Origin: UMGS1781 sp045650705
Lineage (GTDB): Bacteria > Bacillota > Clostridia > TANB77 > CAG-508
Assembly (NCBI GenBank): GCA_045650705.1
Contig: JAZRRK010000002.1
Location: 1-57,279, forward strand
DNA: 57,279 bases
Direction: 5' to 3'
Made by a program: the position numbers and the translations under genes. Under the pieces are notes generated by a model, which worked only from the letters and a program-made list of their open reading frames with translations, made no database searches and was not told the DNA's origin. Shown piece after piece: positions 47,620 through 54,534 of this stretch (positions are counted from its first letter, which is position 1; the number at the start of each line of letters is the position of its first letter).

Positions 47620-48093
47620 ATGGAAAAAATTAAAGTTCTTATAGCAGATGACATCAAAAGTTTAGCAGAAAACATAGCAAAAATTGTACTAGAAAATGAT
47701 AAATTTGAAATAGTAGGAATAGCAAACAATGGACAAGAAGAATTAGATATGATAATGAATTTACAGCCTGAAATTGTTTTTACAGATAATCAAATGCCTA
47801 AAATGAATGGTTTAGAAGTTATTGAAATAATTAAAAATTCTAATTTAATAAAGAAACCAGAATTCATTTTGGTAACAAGTGATACAACAAAAATTTTATT
47901 TAATCAATGTGCTGATTTAGGTATCATATCTGTAGTTAGCAAACCTATATCAAATGAACGAATAAATCAAATATTAGATGAAATAGTAGATATGAAAGAA
48001 GAACCAATTAATATTGTTGAGAAAGAACATATTGTCGAAAAAAAGCATTCATTTCTAGAAAAAATTTTTAGAAAAAACAAAGGAGGAAATTAA
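47620..48093 (+). CDS. Stand-alone CheY-like response regulator
   Basis: 157 residues from ATG 47620. Receiver domain 1-125: acidic pair in LIADDIKS, phosphoacceptor Asp in EIVFTDNQMPKMNGLE, Ser/Thr in FILVTSDTT and Lys in VVSKPIS. The tail (about 126-157) is charged with no DNA-binding domain (SFLEKIFRKNKGGN). No sensor kinase lies in the window. The partner could be the Spo0A-like phosphorelay at 49092, as Spo0F-like single-domain regulators do; this is inference. Confidence 0.82.
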   Translation: MEKIKVLIADDIKSLAENIAKIVLENDKFEIVGIANNGQEELDMIMNLQPEIVFTDNQMPKMNGLEVIEIIKNSNLIKKPEFILVTSDTTKILFNQCADLGIISVVSKPISNERINQILDEIVDMKEEPINIVEKEHIVEKKHSFLEKIFRKNKGGN

Positions 48094-48094
48094 G

Positions 48095-48406
48095 ATGAAA
48101 AATTATGAAGAATGGCACAAAAGGTATATGACAAAAGAGGTGATCGAAATTAAAGCACATTTAGATAGTAACGATCTTGATATTTTAAGGAGATTAGGTA
48201 TAGAGATTGAAGATAAAATTTATACATGTTATGGATTTGATATAATCCACGAAAACCTACTTTTATATTATTTAGATGATGATATGACAGAAGAAGAAAT
48301 AAGCGAAACAAAATCATTAGATGGAACTGGTGTAACAAGATCTGAATATAACTGGGTAATAAGAAAATTTGAAATAATGCAAAGTATTATGAAATATGAC
48401 GAATAA
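48095..48406 (+). CDS. Hypothetical protein cotranscribed with the response regulator
   Basis: 103 residues, acidic and helical, one base after the regulator's stop, with AAAGGAGG upstream in the regulator's 3' end. No family recognised. Ends at a clear terminator. Confidence 0.7.
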   Translation: MKNYEEWHKRYMTKEVIEIKAHLDSNDLDILRRLGIEIEDKIYTCYGFDIIHENLLLYYLDDDMTEEEISETKSLDGTGVTRSEYNWVIRKFEIMQSIMKYDE

Positions 48407-48414
48407 TTTTTTAA

Positions 48415-48444
48415 TGCCAGCACAAAAATGTGTTGGTATTTTTT
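48415..48444 (+). terminator. Terminator after 48095 gene
   Basis: 10-bp stem TGCCAGCACA / TGTGTTGGTA (one G-T pair) with six T. Confidence 0.88.
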
Positions 48445-48537
48445 ATTAAATATTTGTCGATTTATTGAGAAAAAATGGAATTTATGATATAAAAGATATG
48501 AGAAACAGAATTATAAAAAATAAAAGGAGAAATAGAA

Positions 48538-49065
48538 ATGAATGTTGAAGAATTAAAAAATAAAACAAGAAAACTTTTAGGTGGAACTAAATTTATAACA
48601 CTTGTTGGAGAACAAGAGAAAGTAAATTTTTTAATGAAAATTATAGAAAAAGATATTGAAGAAACAAAAGTAGAAACTTTAAATGAAGAATTAGAAAAAA
48701 TTTCTAATTATATTATAGAAAAACAAGAAAGAATTATAAAAGAAAAAGACTTTGAATTTTTAAAAAATATAGCAGAAATATTAAGAAATCAAAAAGTCAG
48801 AATAGAAGATGGTGTCTATTTAGAAAATCCAGTATTTAAAGTAACTATTGATGATCAAAAAGGAAAACAAACATTTTATTTCTTAACAAAGGAAGGAGCA
48901 GACAACTTTATTGCTGCTAACAAAGTACTTACTAAAGATTTGCATATAGAAAAAATAGAAGATAATGCAGGGGATGAAAGAAGAAAAGAAAAAATATTTA
49001 ATGTTGAAAGAAATCAAAATTTAGAATTAGAACAATTATTAGAAATAATTAAAAGAAACTTCTAA
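48538..49065 (+). CDS. Hypothetical coiled-coil protein
   Basis: 175 residues, long charged helices (about 25-90), then a small beta-containing part (VFKVTIDDQKGKQTFYFLTK). RBS AAAGGAGA. No homology recognised. Convergent with the Spo0A-like gene, sharing a bidirectional terminator. Confidence 0.65.
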   Translation: MNVEELKNKTRKLLGGTKFITLVGEQEKVNFLMKIIEKDIEETKVETLNEELEKISNYIIEKQERIIKEKDFEFLKNIAEILRNQKVRIEDGVYLENPVFKVTIDDQKGKQTFYFLTKEGADNFIAANKVLTKDLHIEKIEDNAGDERRKEKIFNVERNQNLELEQLLEIIKRNF

Positions 49066-49067
49066 AC

Positions 49068-49100
49068 AAAAATAAGGAAGAGCAATCTTCCTTATTTTTT
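49068..49100. terminator. Bidirectional terminator between 48538 gene and spo0A-like gene
   Basis: Stem of 11 or more bp, AATAAGGAAGA / TCTTCCTTATT, GCAA loop, A run on one side and T run on the other. Confidence 0.9.
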
Positions 49101-49799
49101 GTTTTGTAAATATTCGATTATAATAGTAAAGAAATATTTAGGTGCTATTAATTCTTGATTATAAATATGAAAAAAGGAGCGCAAAAGTTCTGACGAAATA
49201 TGATTATTCATAACATCTATGGAACTTCTGATACTCCTTTGTATTTTATTCACGCTAATATTATTTTTCTTTGATACCCTATGATATAAGTCTTCAATTC
49301 GACACAATAACATTGGCTCATTATAAGCAATGTTTATTGCATCTATTAAGTATATTGTACCTTTTGAATATAAATTAAATTTTAATTCTAAAAGTAACGA
49401 TTTTAGTTTTGTTTGAGATAATTCTTCAGGAACTTTAGAAATATCTTTAATTATAGATAAAACATCATCTAAATTGGTTGGTTTAGGCATGATTCTATAT
49501 ACTTTAGCAGTATTATATAGCTCATGCATTAACGAATAATTCCCACTAATAACAATTATATTACATTTATTTTTTTCATCGGAATCTTTAGATATTTGAT
49601 TAATAACCTCTAGACCATTTAATTTAGGCATATCTAAATCCAGGATTAAAACATCTGGTTTTAATGCCATATACATTTCTATTGTTTTTTCTCCATCTTC
49701 TGTTCTAGAAATTATATTGATATTTTTATCTTTGGTTAGAAATTTACAATACATTGAACTTATTTCAATGTTATCTTCTGCAATCATAACTTGTACCAT
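49092..49799 (-). CDS. Spo0A-like response regulator
   Basis: 235 residues from ATG 49799 (GGGAGGA upstream). Receiver domain with acidic cluster VMIAEDN, phosphoacceptor in LILDLDMPKLNGLEV and Lys in RIMPKPTN. The C-terminal region from about 130 aligns with the Spo0A effector domain: YSKGTIYLIDAINIAYNEP, then NNISVNKIQRSIRSSIDVM in place of the Spo0A recognition helix, then IAPKYFFTIIIEYL. It is divergent from classical Spo0A and not next to spoIVB, so it may be an element-borne paralogue. A TGCCGAA sequence (0A-box-like) lies about 115 bp upstream on the minus strand at 49914-49920, compatible with autoregulation. Confidence 0.8.
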   Translation of the reverse strand: MVQVMIAEDNIEISSMYCKFLTKDKNINIISRTEDGEKTIEMYMALKPDVLILDLDMPKLNGLEVINQISKDSDEKNKCNIIVISGNYSLMHELYNTAKVYRIMPKPTNLDDVLSIIKDISKVPEELSQTKLKSLLLELKFNLYSKGTIYLIDAINIAYNEPMLLCRIEDLYHRVSKKNNISVNKIQRSIRSSIDVMNNHISSELLRSFFHIYNQELIAPKYFFTIIIEYLQNKK

Positions 49800-50047
49800 T
49801 CGACTTCCTCCCACAAATTATTATGAATATTACAAAAAATATTGTCTGTTTTATATTGTTAACCTCTAACTTTTGGCAGTATTATATCACTTTTTCCTTG
49901 AAATATCAATGATTTCGGCAAAACTTCCCAGTATTTTACAAATAAAAGTAGGGAAAAAAGGGGAAATTTACGGAAATTTCAGTAATAAATCGTTAGTTTA
50001 AGTAAAAAACAACATTCTAATACAAAAATTTTATATTATTCAAGCAG

Positions 50048-50218
50048 GACAAAATAGTCTATTATTACGAGGTATGTTTTAAAATACTAATGTTAATCGT
50101 TTTGGTTTACTAATGAATGATTATTTATATTGTTAAATAATACTATTTTGTCTGGAGGTAAATAATATGTGAAATCAAAAATAATTATAATTTGAAATAA
50201 ATATATACTCATACCTCT
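50048..50218 (+). promoter_or_regulatory. Interleaved inverted repeats in the sigma leader
   Basis: Two perfect inverted repeats are interlaced: GACAAAATAGT (50048-50058) with ACTATTTTGTC (50142-50152), and GAGGTATG (50070-50077) with CATACCTC (50211-50218). In RNA this would be a pseudoknot or two mutually exclusive folds. With the downstream attenuator and SD hairpin it forms a complex 5' leader of the sigma-like gene. No gene occupies 49815-50258. Confidence 0.55.
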
Positions 50219-50258
50219 AATTACAGGACTTTTGTGTTCTGGATTGGAGGTGATATAT

Positions 50259-50381
50259 ATGATTGAAATTCTTTTTATACTTATATATTTAAAAGTCAAT
50301 GCTTACCAAGTATTTTTGGTGTGCATTGGCTTTTTTTGTGCATTAAGAGGACCTCCTGATAATCGGTTTTATTCTGATTAA
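50259..50381 (+). CDS. Possible 40-residue leader peptide
   Basis: ATG 50259 stands 8 bases after GGAGG (GGAGGTGAT), an excellent ribosome site. The peptide begins MIEILFILIYLKVNAYQVFL, hydrophobic. The ORF spans an intrinsic terminator and ends within the hairpin that hides the SD of the sigma-like gene. Its sixth-last codon is an in-frame CGG (50364). Read as a quadruplet, the ORF would end at TAG 50383-50385 instead of TAA 50379-50381, in either case at the sigma gene's SD. Translation would therefore open that hairpin. It may instead be a small membrane toxin. Confidence 0.5.
   Translation: MIEILFILIYLKVNAYQVFLVCIGFFCALRGPPDNRFYSD
50294..50337 (+). terminator. Attenuator-like terminator inside the leader ORF
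   Basis: Stem GTCAATGC / GCATTGGC extended inside by ACCAA / TTGGT, followed by seven T. It lies within the leader ORF, so a translating ribosome could prevent it from folding. Confidence 0.7.
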
Positions 50382-50390
50382 TTAGGAGGT
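50351..50390 (+). promoter_or_regulatory. Hairpin sequestering the SD of the sigma-like gene
   Basis: ACCTCCT (50351-50357) pairs perfectly with AGGAGGT (50384-50390), with further pairing inside. AGGAGG is the ribosome site of the gene starting at 50397. Its translation should therefore depend on a ribosome traversing or stalling in the leader ORF. Confidence 0.65.
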
Positions 50391-50396
50391 TTTATT

Positions 50397-50744
50397 ATGA
50401 AAGAAAATGATATTGTTTTAGGAAAATTTATTAATTATATGTCTAGAGCTCTTAATTCTAAGAGAATAGATTATTATAGAAGTTTAAGTAAAATAAGCAA
50501 AAATGAAACAACACTTGATGATGTAAAAGAAATTTATTTAGATACAAAAGATAATGAAAATGAACTTTTAAATATTTTGAATGATAAAGAAAAATATTTA
50601 TTAACATTACATTATACACATGGTTTAAGCTATACAGAAATTTCGAAAATTACAAATGAGAAAGTTGCTACTCTAAAACAAAGAAGAAATAGAGCAATAG
50701 AAAAAATTAAAAGAAAAATGGGGGAGTATGAATATGGAAAATAA
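50397..50744 (+). CDS. Sigma-70 region 4-like regulator of the ICE
   Basis: 115 residues. The C-terminal half has a sigma region 4-type HTH (LNDKEKYLLTLHYTHGLSYT, then EKVATLKQRRNRAIEKIK). The N-terminal half is short, as in Tn916 Orf7-type regulators. AGGAGG precedes the ATG but is occluded by the hairpin at 50351. It probably controls the excision/transfer genes. Overlaps the next gene by 11 bases. Confidence 0.8.
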   Translation: MKENDIVLGKFINYMSRALNSKRIDYYRSLSKISKNETTLDDVKEIYLDTKDNENELLNILNDKEKYLLTLHYTHGLSYTEISKITNEKVATLKQRRNRAIEKIKRKMGEYEYGK

Positions 50745-50938
50745 GTCAGAATTTCTTGATATTTTAAAATTAGCAGTTATAGATGATGTTGCTTTAGTAA
50801 AAGTGATAGATAAAATAATGAATTTAATTAATCGTTATTCAAAAAACAAACGGCATAATAGATGAAGATTTAAAGAGTGAATTAATAACATATTCAATAG
50901 AATTAATAAGAGATAAAAAAATTTATAAAAAATTTTAA
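50734..50938 (+). CDS. Tn916-type HTH protein interrupted by a CGGC +1 shift (67 residues)
   Basis: ATG 50734 lies 8 bases after GGGGGAG. The frame reads MENKSEFLDILKLAVIDDVA and on to NRYSKNK, then meets CGG at 50851; as triplets it stops at TGA 50863. Reading CGGC (50851-50854) as one unit continues IIDEDLKSELITYSIELI to TAA 50936. The family motif at this spot is N-G-x-x-D-E-D-L, so the unit stands for Gly. The small HTH protein after the sigma-like gene is a constant companion in Tn916-like elements. Confidence 0.75.
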
Positions 50939-51048
50939 TTTATGTGTAACCTTTTTAATGTTTTTTTTCGTTCTTAATTAATAGAAGTGAAAATACTTCA
51001 ACTATGGATAGTACATTGAAAACTAAATAAAATATTATTAGATCATAC

Positions 51049-51276
51049 AAGAGCTGCATTCTAGGTGGGTTAGCAACTATTTAGATTAGCAATAAGAGTG
51101 TTATCTTATTGTGAATGCAGCTTAGGATACTTTTGTACAGTCATAGTTCGAGCGTAAAGTTATGAAAACAGTCCATAATGTTTTTATAATGGTGCGTCCC
51201 AAGCCTTGAGTACAAGTCAGATTTCTGGCTGGTGAAATTCCAATGTTGCTAGAAACAATAGCAGTCTAATATATAA
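51049..51276 (+). ncRNA. Structured RNA candidate upstream of 51325 gene
   Basis: The gap 50939-51324 contains a markedly more GC-rich, highly folded stretch. A perfect 9-bp stem GCTGCATTC / GAATGCAGC (51051-51121) encloses a hairpin AATAAGA / TCTTATT. Then TCATA / TATGA, a stem AGTCAG / CTGGCT (one G-T pair) with ATTT loop near 51220, and TGCTA / TAGCA near 51255. Unpaired strings such as GTTCGAGCGTAAAG and GGTGAAATTCC look conserved in style. There is no ORF and no terminator directly after it. It could be a riboswitch-like leader of the 51325 gene, a free-standing RNA (raiA-motif-like is one thought), or a group II intron 5' relic; I cannot assign a class. Confidence 0.6.
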
Positions 51277-51324
51277 ATTTAATTAAAACTTATTAATAAT
51301 AATAAGTAAAATGGAGGCAAAAAC

Positions 51325-51675
51325 ATGTTAGATATTATTTCAATGACTATATTATTATTTATATTAATAGGACTTCCTTTAATATTAATTATTATTGGTG
51401 GTAATAAAGATAAAACAAAAGAAGAACAACAATTTGAACTTGAAGAACAAAGACAATACTTGATAAATTACAATAGAAAAAAAGAAAAATATTCATGGGA
51501 ACAAGTGATTTCATATTGTATAATAGCATTAAATAACTTACAAAATTCTGCAAATGATATTACTTTAAAAAATATTAAGATGATTATTGAACCATTAGAT
51601 ACAATACATACTAAAAAAACAGTAGTAGAATATGCAAAAGCATTAATAGAACAAGAAATAAATAAGGATAAATAA
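51325..51675 (+). CDS. Single-TM hypothetical protein
   Basis: 116 residues: N-terminal membrane helix (about 4-26), then a charged helical cytoplasmic domain. RBS TGGAGG. It follows the structured RNA by about 50 bases and is terminated by a strong hairpin, so RNA plus gene form one unit. Function unknown. Confidence 0.7.
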   Translation: MLDIISMTILLFILIGLPLILIIIGGNKDKTKEEQQFELEEQRQYLINYNRKKEKYSWEQVISYCIIALNNLQNSANDITLKNIKMIIEPLDTIHTKKTVVEYAKALIEQEINKDK

Positions 51676-51701
51676 CAAGTATAATTACTTGTTATTTTTT
51701 T
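51671..51701 (+). terminator. Terminator after 51325 gene
   Basis: 11-bp stem AATAACAAGTA / TACTTGTTATT and seven T. Confidence 0.9.
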
Positions 51702-51791
51702 GTCAAATGTATAAAAAATAAATTTGTACATTTGTAGAAAAAATTATCAGATGTTAGACTCCAGTAAATAGCAAATACAATTTGCTATTTA
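51702..51791 (+). promoter_or_regulatory. Operator-like element, copy 2, and hairpin before the recombinases
   Basis: GTCAAATGTATAAA (51702-51715) and AAATTTGTACATTT (51721-51734) repeat the element at 22914-22945 almost exactly. Arms are AAATGTA and TACATTT. Downstream is a perfect 11-bp inverted repeat AAATAGCAAAT / ATTTGCTATTT with a 3-nt loop (51767-51791) just before the recombinase ribosome site. Likely binding sites controlling integrase expression. Confidence 0.5.
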
Positions 51792-51816
51792 GATTTAATA
51801 AAGGAGGTACTAACAT

Positions 51817-52851
51817 ATGTCTTTTTTAAAATATCAAAAAGAAAATCCAGAATTTCTTAATAATTATTTAAAATACAAACGATTTATTGAAGGATGTGCA
51901 GAAACAACTGTAAACGAATCATATTACGATTTAAGAACTTTATTTAGATATATAAAGGTTTATCTTTATGATAAAGAAAAATTAAATATAATTACCAAAG
52001 AAGAATTTAAACAAATTACAATAAGAAGTATTACAATTAACGATTTAGGTAAAATGAGAGAATATGAATTAGAACAATATATAGTTTTTTTAGCTAATGT
52101 ATTAGAAAATGATGTAGCAAGTAGAAATAAAAAATTAGCATCTTTTAAAAGATTATATGAATATTTAGAAATAAATAATTTTATACTAACTAATCCTACA
52201 AAAAACATAAAAACTGCAAAAATCTCAAAGAGAATACCCAAATATTTAAATTTAGAAGATAGTAAGAAATTATTATCAACAACTATAAACTCTGATAATA
52301 AAAATAAAATAAGAAATTATACAATAACCTGTATATTTTTAAATTGTAGTTTAAGATTATCTGAACTTATTAGTATTAATTTAAGTGATTTAAAAATTGA
52401 TTCTACAGAACAAACTATTAGAATAAACGGAAAAGGAAATAAACAAAGAATATTATATCTTAATGAAGCAGTCTGCGAGGCAATAAAACTTTATTTAAAA
52501 ATAAGACCTAATCTTGATAAAAGATATACAGATTATAATGCTTTATTTTTAAGTAATAGAAAACAAAGATTATCTAAACGATCAGTTCAAACGATAATTA
52601 AAGAAGAACTACAAAGTGCTTTTAACGAAGATTATAAAAAATATCATACTCATACATTACGACATTCTGGAACATCATTATTATACAATGAGAATGATAT
52701 AGACATTTTTATATTAAAATTAATTTTAGGACACAAAAGTCTTGCAGCAACAGAAATATATACTCATATATCAAGCAAAAAATTAAAAAATATTATGGAA
52801 AATTTTACTGTATCAAGTATTATTGAAAGAATGGAGGAAAATAATGAATAA
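51817..52851 (+). CDS. Tyrosine recombinase A of the ICE
   Basis: 344 residues, XerC-like. Core-binding domain about 1-135. The catalytic domain has R in SLRLSELI, K in GKGNKQRI, H and R in HTLRH, H in LGHKS and Y in EIYTHI: complete. RBS AAAGGAGG. Overlaps recombinase B by 8 bases, so the two are made together. It lies about 3.6 kb from attR, the expected integrase position. Closest in the window to the recombinase at 2170. Confidence 0.88.
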   Translation: MSFLKYQKENPEFLNNYLKYKRFIEGCAETTVNESYYDLRTLFRYIKVYLYDKEKLNIITKEEFKQITIRSITINDLGKMREYELEQYIVFLANVLENDVASRNKKLASFKRLYEYLEINNFILTNPTKNIKTAKISKRIPKYLNLEDSKKLLSTTINSDNKNKIRNYTITCIFLNCSLRLSELISINLSDLKIDSTEQTIRINGKGNKQRILYLNEAVCEAIKLYLKIRPNLDKRYTDYNALFLSNRKQRLSKRSVQTIIKEELQSAFNEDYKKYHTHTLRHSGTSLLYNENDIDIFILKLILGHKSLAATEIYTHISSKKLKNIMENFTVSSIIERMEENNE

Positions 52852-54160
52852 GAATAATATGCCACAATTTATAAATGATTTAATAAATTATCTTATTGGA
52901 ATTAAAAACTTGTCTGCCATATATGTAAAGAATATGGTTGTTACACTAGAACAGTTCTTAGAATTTATAAATACTCATAAATTTAAAAATAAATATGATA
53001 AAATTGAAAAATTTACTTTAAATGATTTAAGAACAATTACAAATAGTGATATATATAATTTTATATTTTTTCTCGCAGAAAATCACTATAAACCTAATTC
53101 AAGAGTTGTAAAGACAGATCATTTAAGAACTTTTTTTAATTATTTATTTACTATTAAACATACAATTTTTCAAGAACCATTTAAAAAGATTAAATGTGAA
53201 AGGAAAATTGAACAGAAATTACCAAATTATTTATCTTTAGAAGAATCACAAAAAGTATTAAAAGTTTATCATAATAATAATCAAGGAAATATATTTAGAA
53301 ACAATGCTATATTGCATTTATACTTTAAAGAGAAACTAAAAATGATAGATATTATTAATTTAGACATAAAAGATATAAAAAGCTTTAAAGGAGAAACATT
53401 AGAAATAATAAATAAATATTTGATGATTAGAAAAGGAACAAATGTCGAATGTAAAGCTTTGTTTTTAAGTTCTTACAACGAAAGAATAAGTATAACTAGA
53501 ATATCAAGAATTATTAAAGAATCAATTATTATGAAGTATCCGAATGAATATAAAAAAATAAAACCTGGTACTCTTACTGAAATTGAAATAACTGAATTAA
53601 TTAATAACTATAATAATAACTGTAAACAAACTGATATAAGAAATAATGCAATTCTTCATCTGTTTTTAAATTGTGGTTTAAGATTATCTGAAGTTTTAAA
53701 TTTAAATATTGAAGATATTGACTTGAATGAAGATAAATTTAGAATTATAGGAAAAGGTAATAAAGAAAGAATTGGTTATTTAAATCCAAATACTAAAGCT
53801 GCAGTAGAAGAATACATAAAGATTAGAAAAGAGATGAATGTTAAAACGAATGCACTATTTTTAAGTAATTATAATAAAAGAATTAGTGCAACAAGTATAG
53901 CTAGAATTGTTAAAGTTGCATATTTATTATCTAATATAGATAACAACACTTACTCTGTTCATACATTAAGACATACATGTGCAACATTACTATATAGAGC
54001 AGGAATACATATAAAAACAATACAAGCACTATTAGGACATGTACGAATAGATACAACAGAGATCTATACTCACTTATACAATAAAGATGTTGAAGATGCA
54101 ATGCTTGGTCATCCTCTGTCAAAATTTAAAATAAAAAATGCAATGGCATTTGTGTGTTAA
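52844..54160 (+). CDS. Tyrosine recombinase B with internally duplicated catalytic half
   Basis: 438 residues from ATG 52844 (GGAGG upstream), about 100 longer than its relatives. Residues about 130-230 are a degenerate first copy of the catalytic domain's N-terminal half (RNNAILHLYFKEKLKMIDII up to ALFLSSYNERISITRISRII). The active-site Arg position is Lys (KLKMID) and the beta-hairpin Lys is lost. It is followed from about 255 by a second, complete copy (RNNAILHLFLNCGLRLSEVL, GKGNKERI, HTLRH, LGHVR, EIYTHL). The first copy cannot be catalytic and lacks the HxxR and Tyr segments. It may serve as a protein-contact or DNA-arm module. Partner of recombinase A. Confidence 0.85.
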   Translation: MNKNNMPQFINDLINYLIGIKNLSAIYVKNMVVTLEQFLEFINTHKFKNKYDKIEKFTLNDLRTITNSDIYNFIFFLAENHYKPNSRVVKTDHLRTFFNYLFTIKHTIFQEPFKKIKCERKIEQKLPNYLSLEESQKVLKVYHNNNQGNIFRNNAILHLYFKEKLKMIDIINLDIKDIKSFKGETLEIINKYLMIRKGTNVECKALFLSSYNERISITRISRIIKESIIMKYPNEYKKIKPGTLTEIEITELINNYNNNCKQTDIRNNAILHLFLNCGLRLSEVLNLNIEDIDLNEDKFRIIGKGNKERIGYLNPNTKAAVEEYIKIRKEMNVKTNALFLSNYNKRISATSIARIVKVAYLLSNIDNNTYSVHTLRHTCATLLYRAGIHIKTIQALLGHVRIDTTEIYTHLYNKDVEDAMLGHPLSKFKIKNAMAFVC

Positions 54161-54184
54161 ATAAACTAGAAAGGATAAATAAAG

Positions 54185-54508
54185 ATGAAGAATGGTATTT
54201 TTAATAAAGAAAATATAAAATCAGTAGAATTAAATTTATTAGATGGACAAGTAGAATTGATATTAAGATCATTAGAATTATATTCGTACAATCTTGAATA
54301 CATGTTAAACAGTTCAGATGATATATCAGATAATTTAAGACAAGAAAAAATAGCCTTAATTAAATATACTTACGAAAATATACTAACAGCACAAGCTGAA
54401 CAAGTGAACGGAAAAGAAAATAATGTTGAAAATCTACCATCTCTAGGCAAAAAACTTATAAAAGATGGAAAAATTATTAATATGATGCCAAAAGAAAATG
54501 CAATATAA
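54185..54508 (+). CDS. Small hypothetical protein after the recombinases
   Basis: 107 residues, acidic helical first part (SVELNLLDGQVELILRSLEL), no HTH visible. RBS AAAGG. Lies 24 bp after recombinase B and directly before the right repeat. By position it might be a recombination directionality factor, but its composition does not look like a typical basic Xis, so I do not assign this. Confidence 0.6.
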   Translation: MKNGIFNKENIKSVELNLLDGQVELILRSLELYSYNLEYMLNSSDDISDNLRQEKIALIKYTYENILTAQAEQVNGKENNVENLPSLGKKLIKDGKIINMMPKENAI

Positions 54509-54534
54509 TTTTTAGAATACTGGAAAACAAGGCA

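Noticed and set aside
29307..50854. The CGG frameshifts as sequencing or assembly errors
   Set aside because: Errors should fall in homopolymers or at random. All five sites gain a C before GGN, one gene has two in a row, and the A/T homopolymers that fill this window show no frameshift. Raw reads are still needed for proof.
51140..51170. tRNA gene suggested by GTTCGAGC
   Set aside because: The flanking bases do not form a T arm, acceptor stem or anticodon arm. I found no tRNA gene in the window, so the proposed CGGN-reading tRNA is not encoded here.
51202..51290. Group II intron at 51.2 kb
   Set aside because: The GTGCG start and GGTGAAATTCC string are suggestive, but no domain V, no reverse transcriptase and no 3' end follow.
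54185..54508. Excisionase (Xis)
   Set aside because: The position is suitable but the protein is acidic and lacks a visible winged-helix or HTH signature.
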